A DNA stretch of 64,000 bases from Endoryza sp044226045. Its GTDB lineage: Bacteria > Bacteroidota > Bacteroidia > Chitinophagales > Chitinophagaceae. A program made the position numbers and the translations under genes. Below are positions 41,215 to 50,311 of the stretch, in pieces. Location: the NCBI GenBank assembly GCA_044226045.1, contig JBGAHR010000016.1:1-64000 (forward strand). The letters are read 5' to 3'. The notes beneath the pieces were generated by a model, which saw only the letters and a list, made by a program, of their open reading frames with translations, was not told the DNA's origin and ran no database searches. How positions within the stretch are numbered: the first letter of the stretch is position 1; each line of letters begins with the position of its first letter.

Positions 41215-41988
41215 TCAATTATTCAACTTAATGAACCCTCCATCAATCGGGTAATCGCAACCGGTGATAAAGGAGGCTTCGTTGCTGCAAAGGTATAAGG
41301 CCAGGAAGGCAATCTCATCCGGGATCGCCATTCGTCCGATGGGTTGAGTTTTTGACAGCTTTTCAAACATTTCCTGTTCCTTTCCCGGATAATTCTTCGC
41401 CAGAAATCCATCTACAAAAGGAGTATGAACCCGACCGGGCGAAATACTATTGCTCCGGATATTGTATTTGATATAGTCTTTAGCAACCGACATACTCATG
41501 GCCGCGATGGCCCCCTTGGTGGTGGAATACGCAAATCGATCCGGTATACCAACACTGGCCACTACAGAGGCCATATTTACGATAGATCCCCCTTTTTCTT
41601 TCATGAAGGGCAGCACTTCATGCAGACAATTATATGCACCCTTAACATTGATCCGCATGAGCCGGTCGAAATCTTCTTCCGGTGTGTTTTCCGCGTTTCC
41701 AATATGTGCAACACCGGCATTATTGACCAGGATATCAATTTGAGAATGGGAAGAGATAATGGTTGCCACCACCTTTTTGACTTCGGCCTGCAAGGAAATA
41801 TCGCATTGCAGGAAGAATGCTTTTCCTCCCTCCTTCGCGATCTCTTCTTTAGTTGCCTGTCCTGCTTTATCATCCAGGTCGATGATGTACACATTTGCGC
41901 CCTGCCGGGCAAACAATTTACTGATAGATCTTCCGATTCCGCTTCCTCCTCCGGTGATCACTGCTGTTTTATTGTCTAACTTGAACAT
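41215..41988 (-). CDS. SDR oxidoreductase, probable 2-keto-3-deoxy-L-fuconate dehydrogenase
   Basis: The 257-residue short-chain dehydrogenase has the NAD-binding T-G-G-G-S-G-I-G, the N-N-A-G motif, a catalytic Ser region (N-M-A-S-V-V) and the Y-S-T-T-K catalytic pair. The tail is G-C-D-Y-P-I-D-G-G-F. In the oxidative L-fucose pathway the second SDR oxidises 2-keto-3-deoxy-L-fuconate. The assignment between the two SDRs rests on gene order and overall resemblance, and could be swapped. It is the last gene of the fucose set, 42 bp after the other SDR. Confidence 0.7.
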   Translation of the reverse strand: MFKLDNKTAVITGGGSGIGRSISKLFARQGANVYIIDLDDKAGQATKEEIAKEGGKAFFLQCDISLQAEVKKVVATIISSHSQIDILVNNAGVAHIGNAENTPEEDFDRLMRINVKGAYNCLHEVLPFMKEKGGSIVNMASVVASVGIPDRFAYSTTKGAIAAMSMSVAKDYIKYNIRSNSISPGRVHTPFVDGFLAKNYPGKEQEMFEKLSKTQPIGRMAIPDEIAFLALYLCSNEASFITGCDYPIDGGFIKLNN

Positions 41989-42030
41989 GGTCTTGTGAAC
42001 TGCTTTTTCCAGAATAAAAACTGTCTCGTA

Positions 42031-42813
42031 TCAGGTAAGGCTCCTGTCGAGATGCGTATACCCTCCATCTACGTAAACGATCTGACCTGTGGTGTGTGAG
42101 GACTTATCACTGGCCAGGAAAACGACGGTGTTAGCGATTTCTTCCGAAGTGGTGAATCGTTGTTCGAAGGGAATATTCCGGATGATGCTCGCCAGCCTTT
42201 CTTTCGGATTCGGAAGACTGTTGATCCAGTCTTCATATAATGGTGTCCATACTTCCGCCGGTATTACGGCATTTACGCGAATTGAATAGGGCAATAATTC
42301 CGCCGCCCATTCTCGGGTGAGTGCATTCACACCGCCTTTAGCTGCTGCATAAGCAGAGGTATGTCCCTGTCCGGTTACTGCCACTTTCGAACCGATATTG
42401 ATAATAATTCCTTTGGTCTTCTTTAGATGAGGCAGGGCGTAATGCGCCAGAGTGTAATAGTGCAACAGGTTGCGCTCGATGGATTCCATGAACTGTTTAG
42501 GCGTTCCATTCTCCAGATCGATGCTGTCGTTCACCCCGGCGTTGTTGATCAATCCATCCAGGCGGCCATATTTATCGATCGTAAAATCAACCAGCTCTTT
42601 ACAGGCCTCTACATTTGCCAGCTCGATGGTCTGATCGCTGGCCCTTCCTTTCAATCGAACAATCTCGTCCACCATCCGCTGGTTATCGATTTTGTCTCTT
42701 CCGGCTATCATTACAATAGCACCTTCCATGGCCAGTGTTTTGCTGATAGCGGCTCCAATCCCTTTTGCACCGCCGGTGACAATGAAAACTTTGTTAGTCA
42801 GGTTAAGATCCAT
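42031..42813 (-). CDS. SDR oxidoreductase, probable L-fucose dehydrogenase
   Basis: The 260-residue SDR has T-G-G-A-K-G-I-G, N-N-A-G-V-N-D, N-I-G-S-K and Y-A-A-A-K (catalytic Tyr and Lys), with the C-terminal V-Y-V-D-G-G-Y-T-H-L-D-R-S. The last segment, with D-R next to the C-terminus, is typical of L-fucose dehydrogenase-like SDRs. It would oxidise L-fucose (or L-galactose) to the lactone, the first redox step. It lies 12 bp downstream of the lactonase-like gene. Confidence 0.7.
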   Translation of the reverse strand: MDLNLTNKVFIVTGGAKGIGAAISKTLAMEGAIVMIAGRDKIDNQRMVDEIVRLKGRASDQTIELANVEACKELVDFTIDKYGRLDGLINNAGVNDSIDLENGTPKQFMESIERNLLHYYTLAHYALPHLKKTKGIIINIGSKVAVTGQGHTSAYAAAKGGVNALTREWAAELLPYSIRVNAVIPAEVWTPLYEDWINSLPNPKERLASIIRNIPFEQRFTTSEEIANTVVFLASDKSSHTTGQIVYVDGGYTHLDRSLT

Positions 42814-42825
42814 GGGAGTAATTTG

Positions 42826-43662
42826 TTAGTCAATATTATAAAAGTACGCCGCATTTTGTCCAAATACTTTTTCTCTGTCCTCCACTTTGTAGTTTTCCAT
42901 ATACTTTTCAAGGAGGCTCTTCCATTGTACATACATACCGCTTAGAAGCATCACCGGCCAATCGCTGCCAAATACCAGTCGGTCGGTACCAAACTCTTTA
43001 AACACCACGTCAAGGTAAGGATAAAAATCAGCCGTAGTCCATTCGTTCCAGTATGCCTCGGTAAAAAGACCTGAAAGTTTACAATAGATATTAGGATGAG
43101 CAGCCAGGTCGTGTATTCCTTTAGCCCAGTCATCGATCGATTTGTTTTTGATTCCTGGTTTACCACAATGATCCAGGATCAGTTTTTGATCGGGCAGCCG
43201 GTCGGCAAAAGCCACGGCATCTTTGATCTGGTGGCGATAGATCAGTATATCGTAGGTATAATCAAATTCCTGTAATGAGGCGACTCCGTTAATGAACGCG
43301 TCTTTCAACAGGAAGCCTGCCGGTTCCGATTGTGCCACATGACGCCAGCCTTTGATCACCGGAAACTGTTTAAAGTATTCCAGTTGAGCGGAGAGGTTGT
43401 CGGCCTGTAAATCGACCCATCCTACTACTCCTTTTATGATATGATGCGTTTTGGAAAGTTCTACCAGGAACCGGGTTTCCACTTCACTTTGATCTGCCTG
43501 CACCGCAATGACGCCATCAATCTCATTTCTTTTCAGCGTTAAAGAGAGGTGTTCGGGAAGATAATCCTCTTTCAATAGTTTCATGTCGTCGGTAATCCAG
43601 GTGTCGCGTTTTTTGTTGTACTGCCAGAAATGAACGTGCGAATCAATTTTTCCGTTAAACAT
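42826..43662 (-). CDS. Amidohydrolase, probable L-fucono-1,5-lactonase
   Basis: The 278-residue amidohydrolase_2 protein starts K-I-D-S-H-V-H-F-W (the H-x-H metal motif), has L-I-L-D-H-C-G-K-P and ends the barrel with F-G-S-D-W-P-V. In sugar-acid contexts this family opens lactones of L-fuconate or L-rhamnonate. ATG at 43662 is preferred over the ATG at 43701, since the extra 13 residues are unlike family N-termini. It sits between the mutarotase-like and fucose-dehydrogenase-like genes. Confidence 0.8.
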   Translation of the reverse strand: MFNGKIDSHVHFWQYNKKRDTWITDDMKLLKEDYLPEHLSLTLKRNEIDGVIAVQADQSEVETRFLVELSKTHHIIKGVVGWVDLQADNLSAQLEYFKQFPVIKGWRHVAQSEPAGFLLKDAFINGVASLQEFDYTYDILIYRHQIKDAVAFADRLPDQKLILDHCGKPGIKNKSIDDWAKGIHDLAAHPNIYCKLSGLFTEAYWNEWTTADFYPYLDVVFKEFGTDRLVFGSDWPVMLLSGMYVQWKSLLEKYMENYKVEDREKVFGQNAAYFYNID

Positions 43663-43725
43663 ATTCAACTGTTTTAACTGGTTAATAATAGTAACCGTCA
43701 TGCAGAAATAACGCCAAAGGAAAAA

Positions 43726-44058
43726 TCAGGCAACTTCAAATATCTTATCCATCACCACCCATTTTTCACCCGGCTTCGCCCAGGGAAGTGATTGTTGAAA
43801 AGTCCACATCAATTCTTCCCAGGCCTGCACTTTCGAATTGGAAGCATCCATGGCCGCCTTCCGGCTGAAGCTGAAATCATCACTGGTTTCAATGATCATA
43901 AACAGCCGGTTTCCCGTTCGATAGATCTGCATGTTTTCGATTCCGGAGTCTTTGATGCTTTTGATGATTTCCGGCCACACTTTGGTATGATATTTCTCAT
44001 ATTCGGCAATCAATGCCGGATCATCAACCAGGTCAAGAGCAAGACAATGGCGCTTCAT
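43726..44058 (-). CDS. RhaM-like sugar mutarotase (probable L-fucose mutarotase)
   Basis: The 110-residue protein matches the L-rhamnose/L-fucose mutarotase type: A-E-Y-E-K-Y-H-T-K-V-W-P-E-I near residue 20, then I-E-N-M-Q-I-Y-R-T-G-N-R-L-F-M, and W-A-K-P-G-E-K-W near the end. It interconverts anomers of the 6-deoxy sugar, feeding the dehydrogenase. It lies between the FAH-like and lactonase-like genes. RhaM and fucose versions cannot be told apart by eye; the operon favours fucose. Confidence 0.82.
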   Translation of the reverse strand: MKRHCLALDLVDDPALIAEYEKYHTKVWPEIIKSIKDSGIENMQIYRTGNRLFMIIETSDDFSFSRKAAMDASNSKVQAWEELMWTFQQSLPWAKPGEKWVVMDKIFEVA

Positions 44059-44150
44059 TTGGCAAGTTTTGTTATTGTAGAGAGTGTATCCGTTAACCGA
44101 CGGTTAAACAGGAATTCATTTGGATTACCTATGATAAAATTTGAGAATGT

Positions 44151-45008
44151 CTATACGAATGCTCTTGCTGTTTGCCGGCTGCTTCCCAAACCATCAATAC
44201 CCAGTTCCACCACATCTCCCGGTTTAAGGTAAACCGGTTCAGGCTTCTGCCCCAGTCCCACTCCGGCAGGTGTGCCTGTGCTGATGATGTCTCCGGGCAA
44301 CAGTGTCATAAACTGGCTTACATACGATACCAGGAACGGAACTTTAAAAACCAGGTTCTTTGTATTTCCATCCTGCATCATTTTTCCGTTTACCGTCAAC
44401 CACAGCCGCAATTGATTTACGTCGCTGATCTCCTCTTTGGTTGCCAGGAAAGGTCCCAGGGGCGCGAAGCTGTCGCAACTCTTTCCCTTCACCCACTGTC
44501 CGCTTCTTTCCAGTTGAAATTCTCTTTCACTGTAATCATTGTGCAAACAATAACCTGCCACATACTCCATAGCCTCCTTTTCGTCCACATAGCTTGCCTT
44601 CTTGCCAATGACTACAGCCAGCTCAACTTCCCAATCCGTTTTACGGGAGTGACGGGGAATTACCAGGTCGTCGTTCGGACCGCAGATCGCAGTGGTTGCT
44701 TTGAAGAATACCACCGGCTCAGCCGGCAATTGCATATTACTTTCGGAAGCGTGATCAGAGTAATTCAATCCGATGCAAATAATCTTCGAAGGCTTTTTTA
44801 CCGGCGCTCCCAATCGTGTGCCCTTGGGTACCTGCGGACAGGCAGATTGATGTTGTTTCAACCAGTCCGCCAGTCTGTCGAGACCATTGCCGGCAAAAAA
44901 ATCCTCTGTATAATCTTCCCCGAAAGCGGATACATCCAGCCATTCGCCAGAAGCCGTTTCTATGCCCGGCTTCTCCAGGGAGTCCATTCCAAACCTGATC
45001 AGTTTCAT
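44151..45008 (-). CDS. Fumarylacetoacetate-hydrolase family protein, probable 2,4-diketo-3-deoxy-L-fuconate hydrolase
   Basis: The 285-residue protein has the FAH signature I-C-I-G-L-N-Y-S-D-H-A, D-W-E-V-E-L-A-V-V-I-G-K and G-D-I-I-S-T-G-T-P-A-G-V-G, with the metal-binding Glu/Asp set. In the oxidative fucose route it cleaves 2,4-diketo-3-deoxy-L-fuconate to pyruvate and lactate. It is the first gene of the fucose unit. The L-fuconate dehydratase (enolase superfamily) and a fucose permease are not in the window. Confidence 0.82.
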   Translation of the reverse strand: MKLIRFGMDSLEKPGIETASGEWLDVSAFGEDYTEDFFAGNGLDRLADWLKQHQSACPQVPKGTRLGAPVKKPSKIICIGLNYSDHASESNMQLPAEPVVFFKATTAICGPNDDLVIPRHSRKTDWEVELAVVIGKKASYVDEKEAMEYVAGYCLHNDYSEREFQLERSGQWVKGKSCDSFAPLGPFLATKEEISDVNQLRLWLTVNGKMMQDGNTKNLVFKVPFLVSYVSQFMTLLPGDIISTGTPAGVGLGQKPEPVYLKPGDVVELGIDGLGSSRQTARAFV

Positions 45009-45072
45009 GTGCAGTTAATTAGGAGACTAAGCTAAGCAATTTGAGATCGATTGAGTTAATCAACCGATTGTT

Positions 45073-45080
45073 CAAATTTA
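45073..45080 (-). promoter_or_regulatory. Candidate -7 box for the fucose operon
   Basis: TAAATTTG on the minus strand matches the Bacteroidota -7 consensus TAnnTTTG and lies about 65 bp upstream of the FAH-like start codon. No clear -33 TTTG is seen at the expected distance. The rest of 45009-45301 has no supported gene. Confidence 0.3.
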
Positions 45081-45301
45081 TTGATTTGTGATTTGACGTG
45101 AAAATGAAGACAATTTATTCTTTCCCCCTGTTTAAAAACCCTGTAAAAAAGCGAAAGTGACCCGTTAAAAAATAACAAACTCTGTAACCTTTGTACTTGA
45201 AAAAAAGCCGGGCCTCGGTTTTTAATGGTTCCGGTTTCAAAGTGTTTGAATTTACCAGGCAATAATCAAAAAAATTCAGGTCTTTCCTTTTATATAATTT
45301 T

Positions 45302-46177
45302 ATGAATTCGAGTGTTCACGCTGCAATTAGAAAATTGCTTAGAGAGAAATTGCTGAGTATTGAAGAAAAGACAGGGGCAGATGTGATCTCATATACAGGC
45401 CCAATTCTTGATGGCAATGAAGGCGATATACTTAATATTATTGAGGATCTGACAAATGATAAAAAAAGAAGGAAAGATAAATTAGTAATAATTCTTACTA
45501 CTACTGGAGGCAGTGCTTTTGCTGTAGAGCGATATGTAAATATCATTAGGAGTCATTACAAAATTGTGGACTTTATTATACCAGATTATGCATATAGTGC
45601 GGGTACAATTTTTTGCATGAGCGGAGATAACATAATAATGGATTACTCATCTGTATTGGGTCCGATTGATCCACAAGTACAAAACAAGCAAGGCAAATGG
45701 GTTGCCGCCTTAGGATATTTAGACAAAGTAAATGAGGCTATTGAAAAGTCAAAGGCAGGAACCCTTTCTCAGGCAGAATTTCTTATGATTAGAGACTTGG
45801 ATCTGGCAGAATTAAGAAGTTATGAACAGGCAAAAGAATTGACTATTGAATTGTTGAAAAATTGGCTGGTTAAATATAAATTCAAAAACTGGGAAATACA
45901 TAATACCAACCCGGTTTTAAGGGGAAAGCCTGTTACGATCCATGAAAAAGAACAAAGAGCAGCTGACATTGCCAATCAACTAAATAATAACAGCACCTGG
46001 AAATCTCATGGAAGACCAATAAACATACAAACACTGGGTAATATGGGATTAAAAATTGAAGATCTTGCAACTTATCATAACGTTCGAACTACAGTACGAG
46101 ACTATTATAAATTGCTCTCAGACTATGTCATCACCAACAACTTTACTATTTTTGTTCAAACAAGAAACCTTACCTGA
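45302..46177 (+). CDS. SDH-family Clp-fold serine proteinase
   Basis: The 291-residue protein shows the ClpP/crotonase-fold pattern of the serine-dehydrogenase-proteinase family (PF01972 type): V-I-I-L-T-T-T-G-G-S-A near residue 65, then D-Y-A-Y-S-A-G-T-I-F-C-M-S-G (candidate nucleophile Ser in Y-S-A-G-T), then S-V-L-G-P-I-D-P-Q. There is no signal peptide or membrane helix, unlike SppA. It is followed after 2 bp by a 67-residue gene, so the pair is co-transcribed. Base composition is visibly more AT-rich than the neighbouring genes, and it sits between two housekeeping-type units, suggesting transfer. The target protein is unknown; a conflict or stress role is inference. Confidence 0.75.
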   Translation: MNSSVHAAIRKLLREKLLSIEEKTGADVISYTGPILDGNEGDILNIIEDLTNDKKRRKDKLVIILTTTGGSAFAVERYVNIIRSHYKIVDFIIPDYAYSAGTIFCMSGDNIIMDYSSVLGPIDPQVQNKQGKWVAALGYLDKVNEAIEKSKAGTLSQAEFLMIRDLDLAELRSYEQAKELTIELLKNWLVKYKFKNWEIHNTNPVLRGKPVTIHEKEQRAADIANQLNNNSTWKSHGRPINIQTLGNMGLKIEDLATYHNVRTTVRDYYKLLSDYVITNNFTIFVQTRNLT

Positions 46178-46179
46178 AA

Positions 46180-46383
46180 ATGGAATCATCTTCTGAAAAT
46201 ATTAACACCCGATTGAATGCAATCCTGTTGGTTGAAAAGGCCAAATATGATAATTGTGACAGCATTGTAAAGGCAGATCAACTTTATAAAATGCTACTTG
46301 AGTCCGGTCTAATCGAAAAAAAAGGCTATAATCTTAGAGGCATAGAGGATGTTCACTTATTCCGACCCTCTATTAATAGGTGA
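46180..46383 (+). CDS. Small hypothetical partner of the SDH-type proteinase (67 aa)
   Basis: The peptide is acidic to neutral and helical, reading M-E-S-S-S-E-N-I-N-T-R-L at the start with L-L-V-E-K-A-K-Y-D-N-C-D and a final F-R-P-S-I-N-R. I do not recognise it. It starts 2 bp after the proteinase stop codon, shares its AT-rich composition and is almost certainly co-expressed. It may be an adaptor, inhibitor or substrate of the proteinase (inference). Confidence 0.55.
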   Translation: MESSSENINTRLNAILLVEKAKYDNCDSIVKADQLYKMLLESGLIEKKGYNLRGIEDVHLFRPSINR

Positions 46384-46532
46384 ATAGGTATTTGCAACGG
46401 AAGAACCGATGCACGCAACAGACTATAACAGATAGGCATTGCTGAGTACCTGATGGAAATTATGTGTGACTTTCAGGTGTTTGGCCTATACATGAATCAA
46501 TGTGAACCTTTTTTGCTATCCTCAACAAATCA

Positions 46533-46565
46533 GGATTAGCCAAAAAAACACGATTTAGCTAATCC
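46533..46565. terminator. Hairpin GGATTAGC...GCTAATCC downstream of the AT-rich cassette
   Basis: An 8-bp perfect stem with a 17-nt A-rich loop lies 150 bp after the 67-codon gene and is followed by CTATTTT. It may be a weak terminator or mark an end of the acquired segment. The rest of 46384-46763 holds nothing else I can support. Confidence 0.35.
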
Positions 46566-46763
46566 CTATTTTACCATTAAACATATTAGAAAACGCGCAA
46601 TTCAACTTAGTTTTGAAGGCCGCGGATTTGAGCTAAACTCAACTAATTCCAATACACTACACCCGAATCCTTATGGCATTGCGTTGTTTTGTTCGGTCAA
46701 TACGACATTAATTCGCACTATTCCTAACTCACAAATTCACTAACGGGCATTAGTTTTTTCGAT

Positions 46764-46771
46764 TACCTTTG
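46764..46771 (+). promoter_or_regulatory. -7 box upstream of icmF
   Basis: TACCTTTG matches TAnnTTTG exactly and ends 24 bp before the icmF ATG at 46796. No TTTG is found at the -33 spacing, so only the -7 element is supported. Confidence 0.45.
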
Positions 46772-46795
46772 CGGGGTTCAGAAACAAACAAGCTC

Positions 46796-49700
46796 ATGAG
46801 TTATAAACCCGTTCACAAAGTAAGAATTGTGACGGCGGCCAGCCTGTTCGACGGTCACGACGCCGCTATCAATATTATGCGCCGAATTATGCAAAGCCAG
46901 GGCGCGGAAATTATACATCTCGGACACAATCGCTCGGTAGCAGAAATTGTAGAATGTGCCATTGAAGAAGATGCACAGGGCATCGCTGTGACAAGTTACC
47001 AGGGTGGACATGTGGAATTTTTCAAATACATGAAAGACCTGCTGGAAGAAAATGGCTGCGGCCATATCAAAATATTCGGCGGTGGGGGCGGTACCATACT
47101 GCCCGATGAAATTGCGGAACTGCACCAATATGGTATCACCCGGATCTACTCACCCGACGATGGTCGTCAGATGGGCCTGGAAGGGATGATCGAAGATGTC
47201 ATCCGCCAATGTGATTTTTCAGTCAATGGCAACGGCGTCTATTCCAAAAAAATGACACTGGGCGAAACAAAAGATGTCCGCAAAATTGCACGGCTGATCA
47301 GCAATGCAGAAAACGGCCAGGCCACCGAAACAATCGGCAAACCTGCTCAAAAAATACCGGTACTGGGAATTACAGGCACCGGCGGAGCAGGCAAAAGCAG
47401 TGTAACCGATGAAATAGTCAGACGTTACCTCACAGGTTTCCCCGATAAAACAATCGCTGTCATCAGCGTGGACCCTTCCAAGAAAAAAACGGGAGGGGCA
47501 TTATTGGGCGACCGGATTCGAATGAATTCGATTCATCATCCCCGCGCCTACATGCGTAGCCTGGCTACCCGCGAAAGCGATAAGGCCCTGAGCGAACATG
47601 TACAGGAAGCAATAGATATTTGTAGAAATGAAGGGTATGATTTTATCATTCTCGAAAGCGCCGGCGTGGGCCAGTCCGATGCAAGCATACTCGACTATTG
47701 CGATGTGAGTCTCTATGTAATGACTCCGGAATATGGAGCGGCTTCCCAGCTGGAAAAAATCAACATGCTCGACTATGCGGATGTAATCGCCATCAACAAG
47801 TTCGACAAAGCAGGTGCCCTCGATGCACTGAGCGATGTAAAAAAACAATACAAACGCAACCACAAACTGTTTTCAGCTAAAGACGATGAGCTTCCGGTAA
47901 TCGGAACCATCGCCTCCCAGTTCAATGACGCCGGCATCAATGAACTATTTGAAAAAATCATTACTGCCGTCGAAAAAAAGACTTCGATAAAATTCGGAAC
48001 GATCGAACACCAGGTACATAAAGACACTGTTAGTAAATCGCTGATCATTCCACCCGCCCGGGTTCGTTACCTGAGCGAAATCGCCGATACGATCAGGAAT
48101 TATAACAATGAAGTAAAAGAACAATCGGACCTGGCTAGCAAAGCCTACCAGTTACAGGGTTCCCTGCAACTGTTGAAAGAAAATAAAGCTGCCGGCAATG
48201 AACAAATCATCCGGCAACTGGAAAACCTGCTGAACAGTTATTTGGAAAAACTAAATCCTGTTTCCCGTAAACTCATCCAGAACTGGCCGGAAAAACAAAA
48301 AGCCTACCAGGCGGACTACTACGAATATGCCGTGAGAGATAAAACCATTCGTCAGCCCATGTTCAGCATGAGCCTGAGTGGAACCCGGATACCAAAAGTG
48401 ATCCTGCCAAAGTATAAAGACTGGGGAGATCTGCTTACCTGGCAGGCACAGGAAAACGTCCCTGGCCATTTTCCTTTTACAGCAGGTGTTTTTCCCTTGA
48501 AAAGAGAAGGAGAAGATCCAACCCGTATGTTCGCGGGCGAAGGCGGACCGGAACGGACCAACCGAAGATTTCACTATGTAAGCCTGGATCAACCGGCAAA
48601 ACGTTTGTCAACCGCCTTCGATTCGGTGACCTTATATGGAGAAGATCCGGCGCACAGACCCGACATCTATGGAAAAGTGGGCAATAGTGGCGTAAGCGTA
48701 GCCACCGTGGATGACGCCAAAAAACTATACAGCGGTTTCGACCTTTGCGATCCGAAAACATCGGTTAGCATGACCATTAACGGCCCCGCTCCCATCCTGC
48801 TGGCCTTTTTCATGAATGCGGCAATTGATCAGCAGATCGAAAAACACATACTGCAACAACAAGGTGAAAAAACAGTAGAAGAGGCATTTGCCCGTAAATT
48901 CAAAACGGGTGATCGACCTGTATACAATAACACCTCCTCTCCAGGTCAGCTCCCGGATGGCAATAACGGACTCGGCCTGCGATTGCTGGGCATGAGCGGA
49001 GATGAAATAGTATCGCCGGAAGTCTATGCACAACTCCGCCAATATGCACTCTCACAAGTGAGAGGAACAGTACAGGCAGATATTCTCAAGGAAGATCAGG
49101 CACAAAACACCTGCATTTTCTCTACGGAGTTTGCGTTGAAACTGATGGGAGATGTGCAGGAATATTTTATCCGGAACAATGTGAGAAATTTCTATTCCGT
49201 ATCCATCAGCGGTTATCATATTGCCGAAGCCGGTGCCAATCCTATTTCACAACTGGCCTTTACCCTGGCCAATGGCTTCACTTATGTTGAATACTATCTA
49301 AGCCGCGGAATGAATATCGACGATTTCGCTCCCAACCTGAGCTTTTTCTTCAGCAATGGAATGGATCCTGAATACAGCGTAATTGGTCGCGTAGCCCGTC
49401 GTATATGGTCGAAGGCTATGAAGCATAAGTACAAAGCCAACAAGCGTAGCCAGATGCTGAAATATCATATTCAAACCTCCGGTCGCAGCCTTCATGCGCA
49501 GGAGATCGACTTCAATGATATCCGGACAACGCTCCAGGCATTGTATGCCATTTACGATAATTGCAATTCCCTTCACACCAACGCCTACGACGAAGCGATC
49601 ACTACGCCAACAGAAGAAAGTGTTCGCCGGGCAATGGCTATACAGTTAATCATCAACCGTGAACTGGGTACCGCCAAAAACGAAAACCCCAACCAGGGAT

Positions 49701-50161
49701 CTTTCCTGATCGAAGAACTGACCGACCTGGTGGAAGAGGCGGTGATGAATGAATTCAACAGGATCACCGAACGGGGCGGCGTACTCGGGGCAATGGAAAG
49801 AATGTATCAACGAAACAAGATACAGGAGGAGAGCCTGCATTACGAACACCTCAAACATACCGGCGAATTACCTATTGTAGGGGTTAATACATTCCTCAAC
49901 AAAAAAGGTAGTCCTACCGTGATTCCCGGAGAAGTGATCAGAAGTACAACCGAAGAAAAAGAACAACAGATCAGCAATCTGAAAGCATTTCACCATCGGA
50001 ACGCGGATAGAGCTGCCCAGGCGCTGAAAAAATTGCAGCAGGTGGCCGTCAGCAATGGTAACATCTTCGAAGAACTCATGGAAACAGTTAAATACTGTTC
50101 ACTGGGGCAGATCACGCATGCGCTATATGAAGTGGGCGGCCAGTACAGGAGAAATATGTAA
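46796..50161 (+). CDS. icmF: IcmF: fused isobutyryl-CoA mutase with B12-binding and G-protein chaperone domains
   Basis: The 1121-residue fusion has, in order, a B12-binding domain (L-F-D-G-H-D-A-A-I, His 21 as cobalt ligand), a MeaB-like GTPase (G-T-G-G-A-G-K-S-S P-loop; S-V-D-P-S-K; A-I-N-K-F-D) and the mutase barrel. Two substrate-specificity positions favour isobutyryl-CoA over methylmalonyl-CoA: Phe in F-T-A-G-V-F-P (Tyr89 in methylmalonyl-CoA mutase) and Gln in D-Q-A-Q-N-T (Arg207). It interconverts isobutyryl- and n-butyryl-CoA in the cytoplasm. ATG at 46796 is used; the upstream TTG at 46769 overlaps the -7 box. It is monocistronic with a clear promoter. Confidence 0.93.
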   Translation: MSYKPVHKVRIVTAASLFDGHDAAINIMRRIMQSQGAEIIHLGHNRSVAEIVECAIEEDAQGIAVTSYQGGHVEFFKYMKDLLEENGCGHIKIFGGGGGTILPDEIAELHQYGITRIYSPDDGRQMGLEGMIEDVIRQCDFSVNGNGVYSKKMTLGETKDVRKIARLISNAENGQATETIGKPAQKIPVLGITGTGGAGKSSVTDEIVRRYLTGFPDKTIAVISVDPSKKKTGGALLGDRIRMNSIHHPRAYMRSLATRESDKALSEHVQEAIDICRNEGYDFIILESAGVGQSDASILDYCDVSLYVMTPEYGAASQLEKINMLDYADVIAINKFDKAGALDALSDVKKQYKRNHKLFSAKDDELPVIGTIASQFNDAGINELFEKIITAVEKKTSIKFGTIEHQVHKDTVSKSLIIPPARVRYLSEIADTIRNYNNEVKEQSDLASKAYQLQGSLQLLKENKAAGNEQIIRQLENLLNSYLEKLNPVSRKLIQNWPEKQKAYQADYYEYAVRDKTIRQPMFSMSLSGTRIPKVILPKYKDWGDLLTWQAQENVPGHFPFTAGVFPLKREGEDPTRMFAGEGGPERTNRRFHYVSLDQPAKRLSTAFDSVTLYGEDPAHRPDIYGKVGNSGVSVATVDDAKKLYSGFDLCDPKTSVSMTINGPAPILLAFFMNAAIDQQIEKHILQQQGEKTVEEAFARKFKTGDRPVYNNTSSPGQLPDGNNGLGLRLLGMSGDEIVSPEVYAQLRQYALSQVRGTVQADILKEDQAQNTCIFSTEFALKLMGDVQEYFIRNNVRNFYSVSISGYHIAEAGANPISQLAFTLANGFTYVEYYLSRGMNIDDFAPNLSFFFSNGMDPEYSVIGRVARRIWSKAMKHKYKANKRSQMLKYHIQTSGRSLHAQEIDFNDIRTTLQALYAIYDNCNSLHTNAYDEAITTPTEESVRRAMAIQLIINRELGTAKNENPNQGSFLIEELTDLVEEAVMNEFNRITERGGVLGAMERMYQRNKIQEESLHYEHLKHTGELPIVGVNTFLNKKGSPTVIPGEVIRSTTEEKEQQISNLKAFHHRNADRAAQALKKLQQVAVSNGNIFEELMETVKYCSLGQITHALYEVGGQYRRNM

Positions 50162-50311
50162 TCCAGGTTTGATCGGATCAACCAGAATCCGGGTTCGCTG
50201 GCAGCCAATCATCAACTAACACTCATTAGGGTATGATGTGTTAATTTTACATGAAGTGAAGCGGTTCGCCGCTGAATGATTGCCGGCCAATTATTGAACC
50301 AAACTTATTGA

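Noticed and set aside
45056..45262. 68-codon minus-strand open frame upstream of the fucose unit
   Set aside because: No ribosome-binding site or family resemblance; it overlaps the intergenic control region of two divergent units.
46769..46795. TTG start for icmF at 46769
   Set aside because: It overlaps the -7 promoter box TACCTTTG, and family members begin at the M-S-Y-K-P-type segment.
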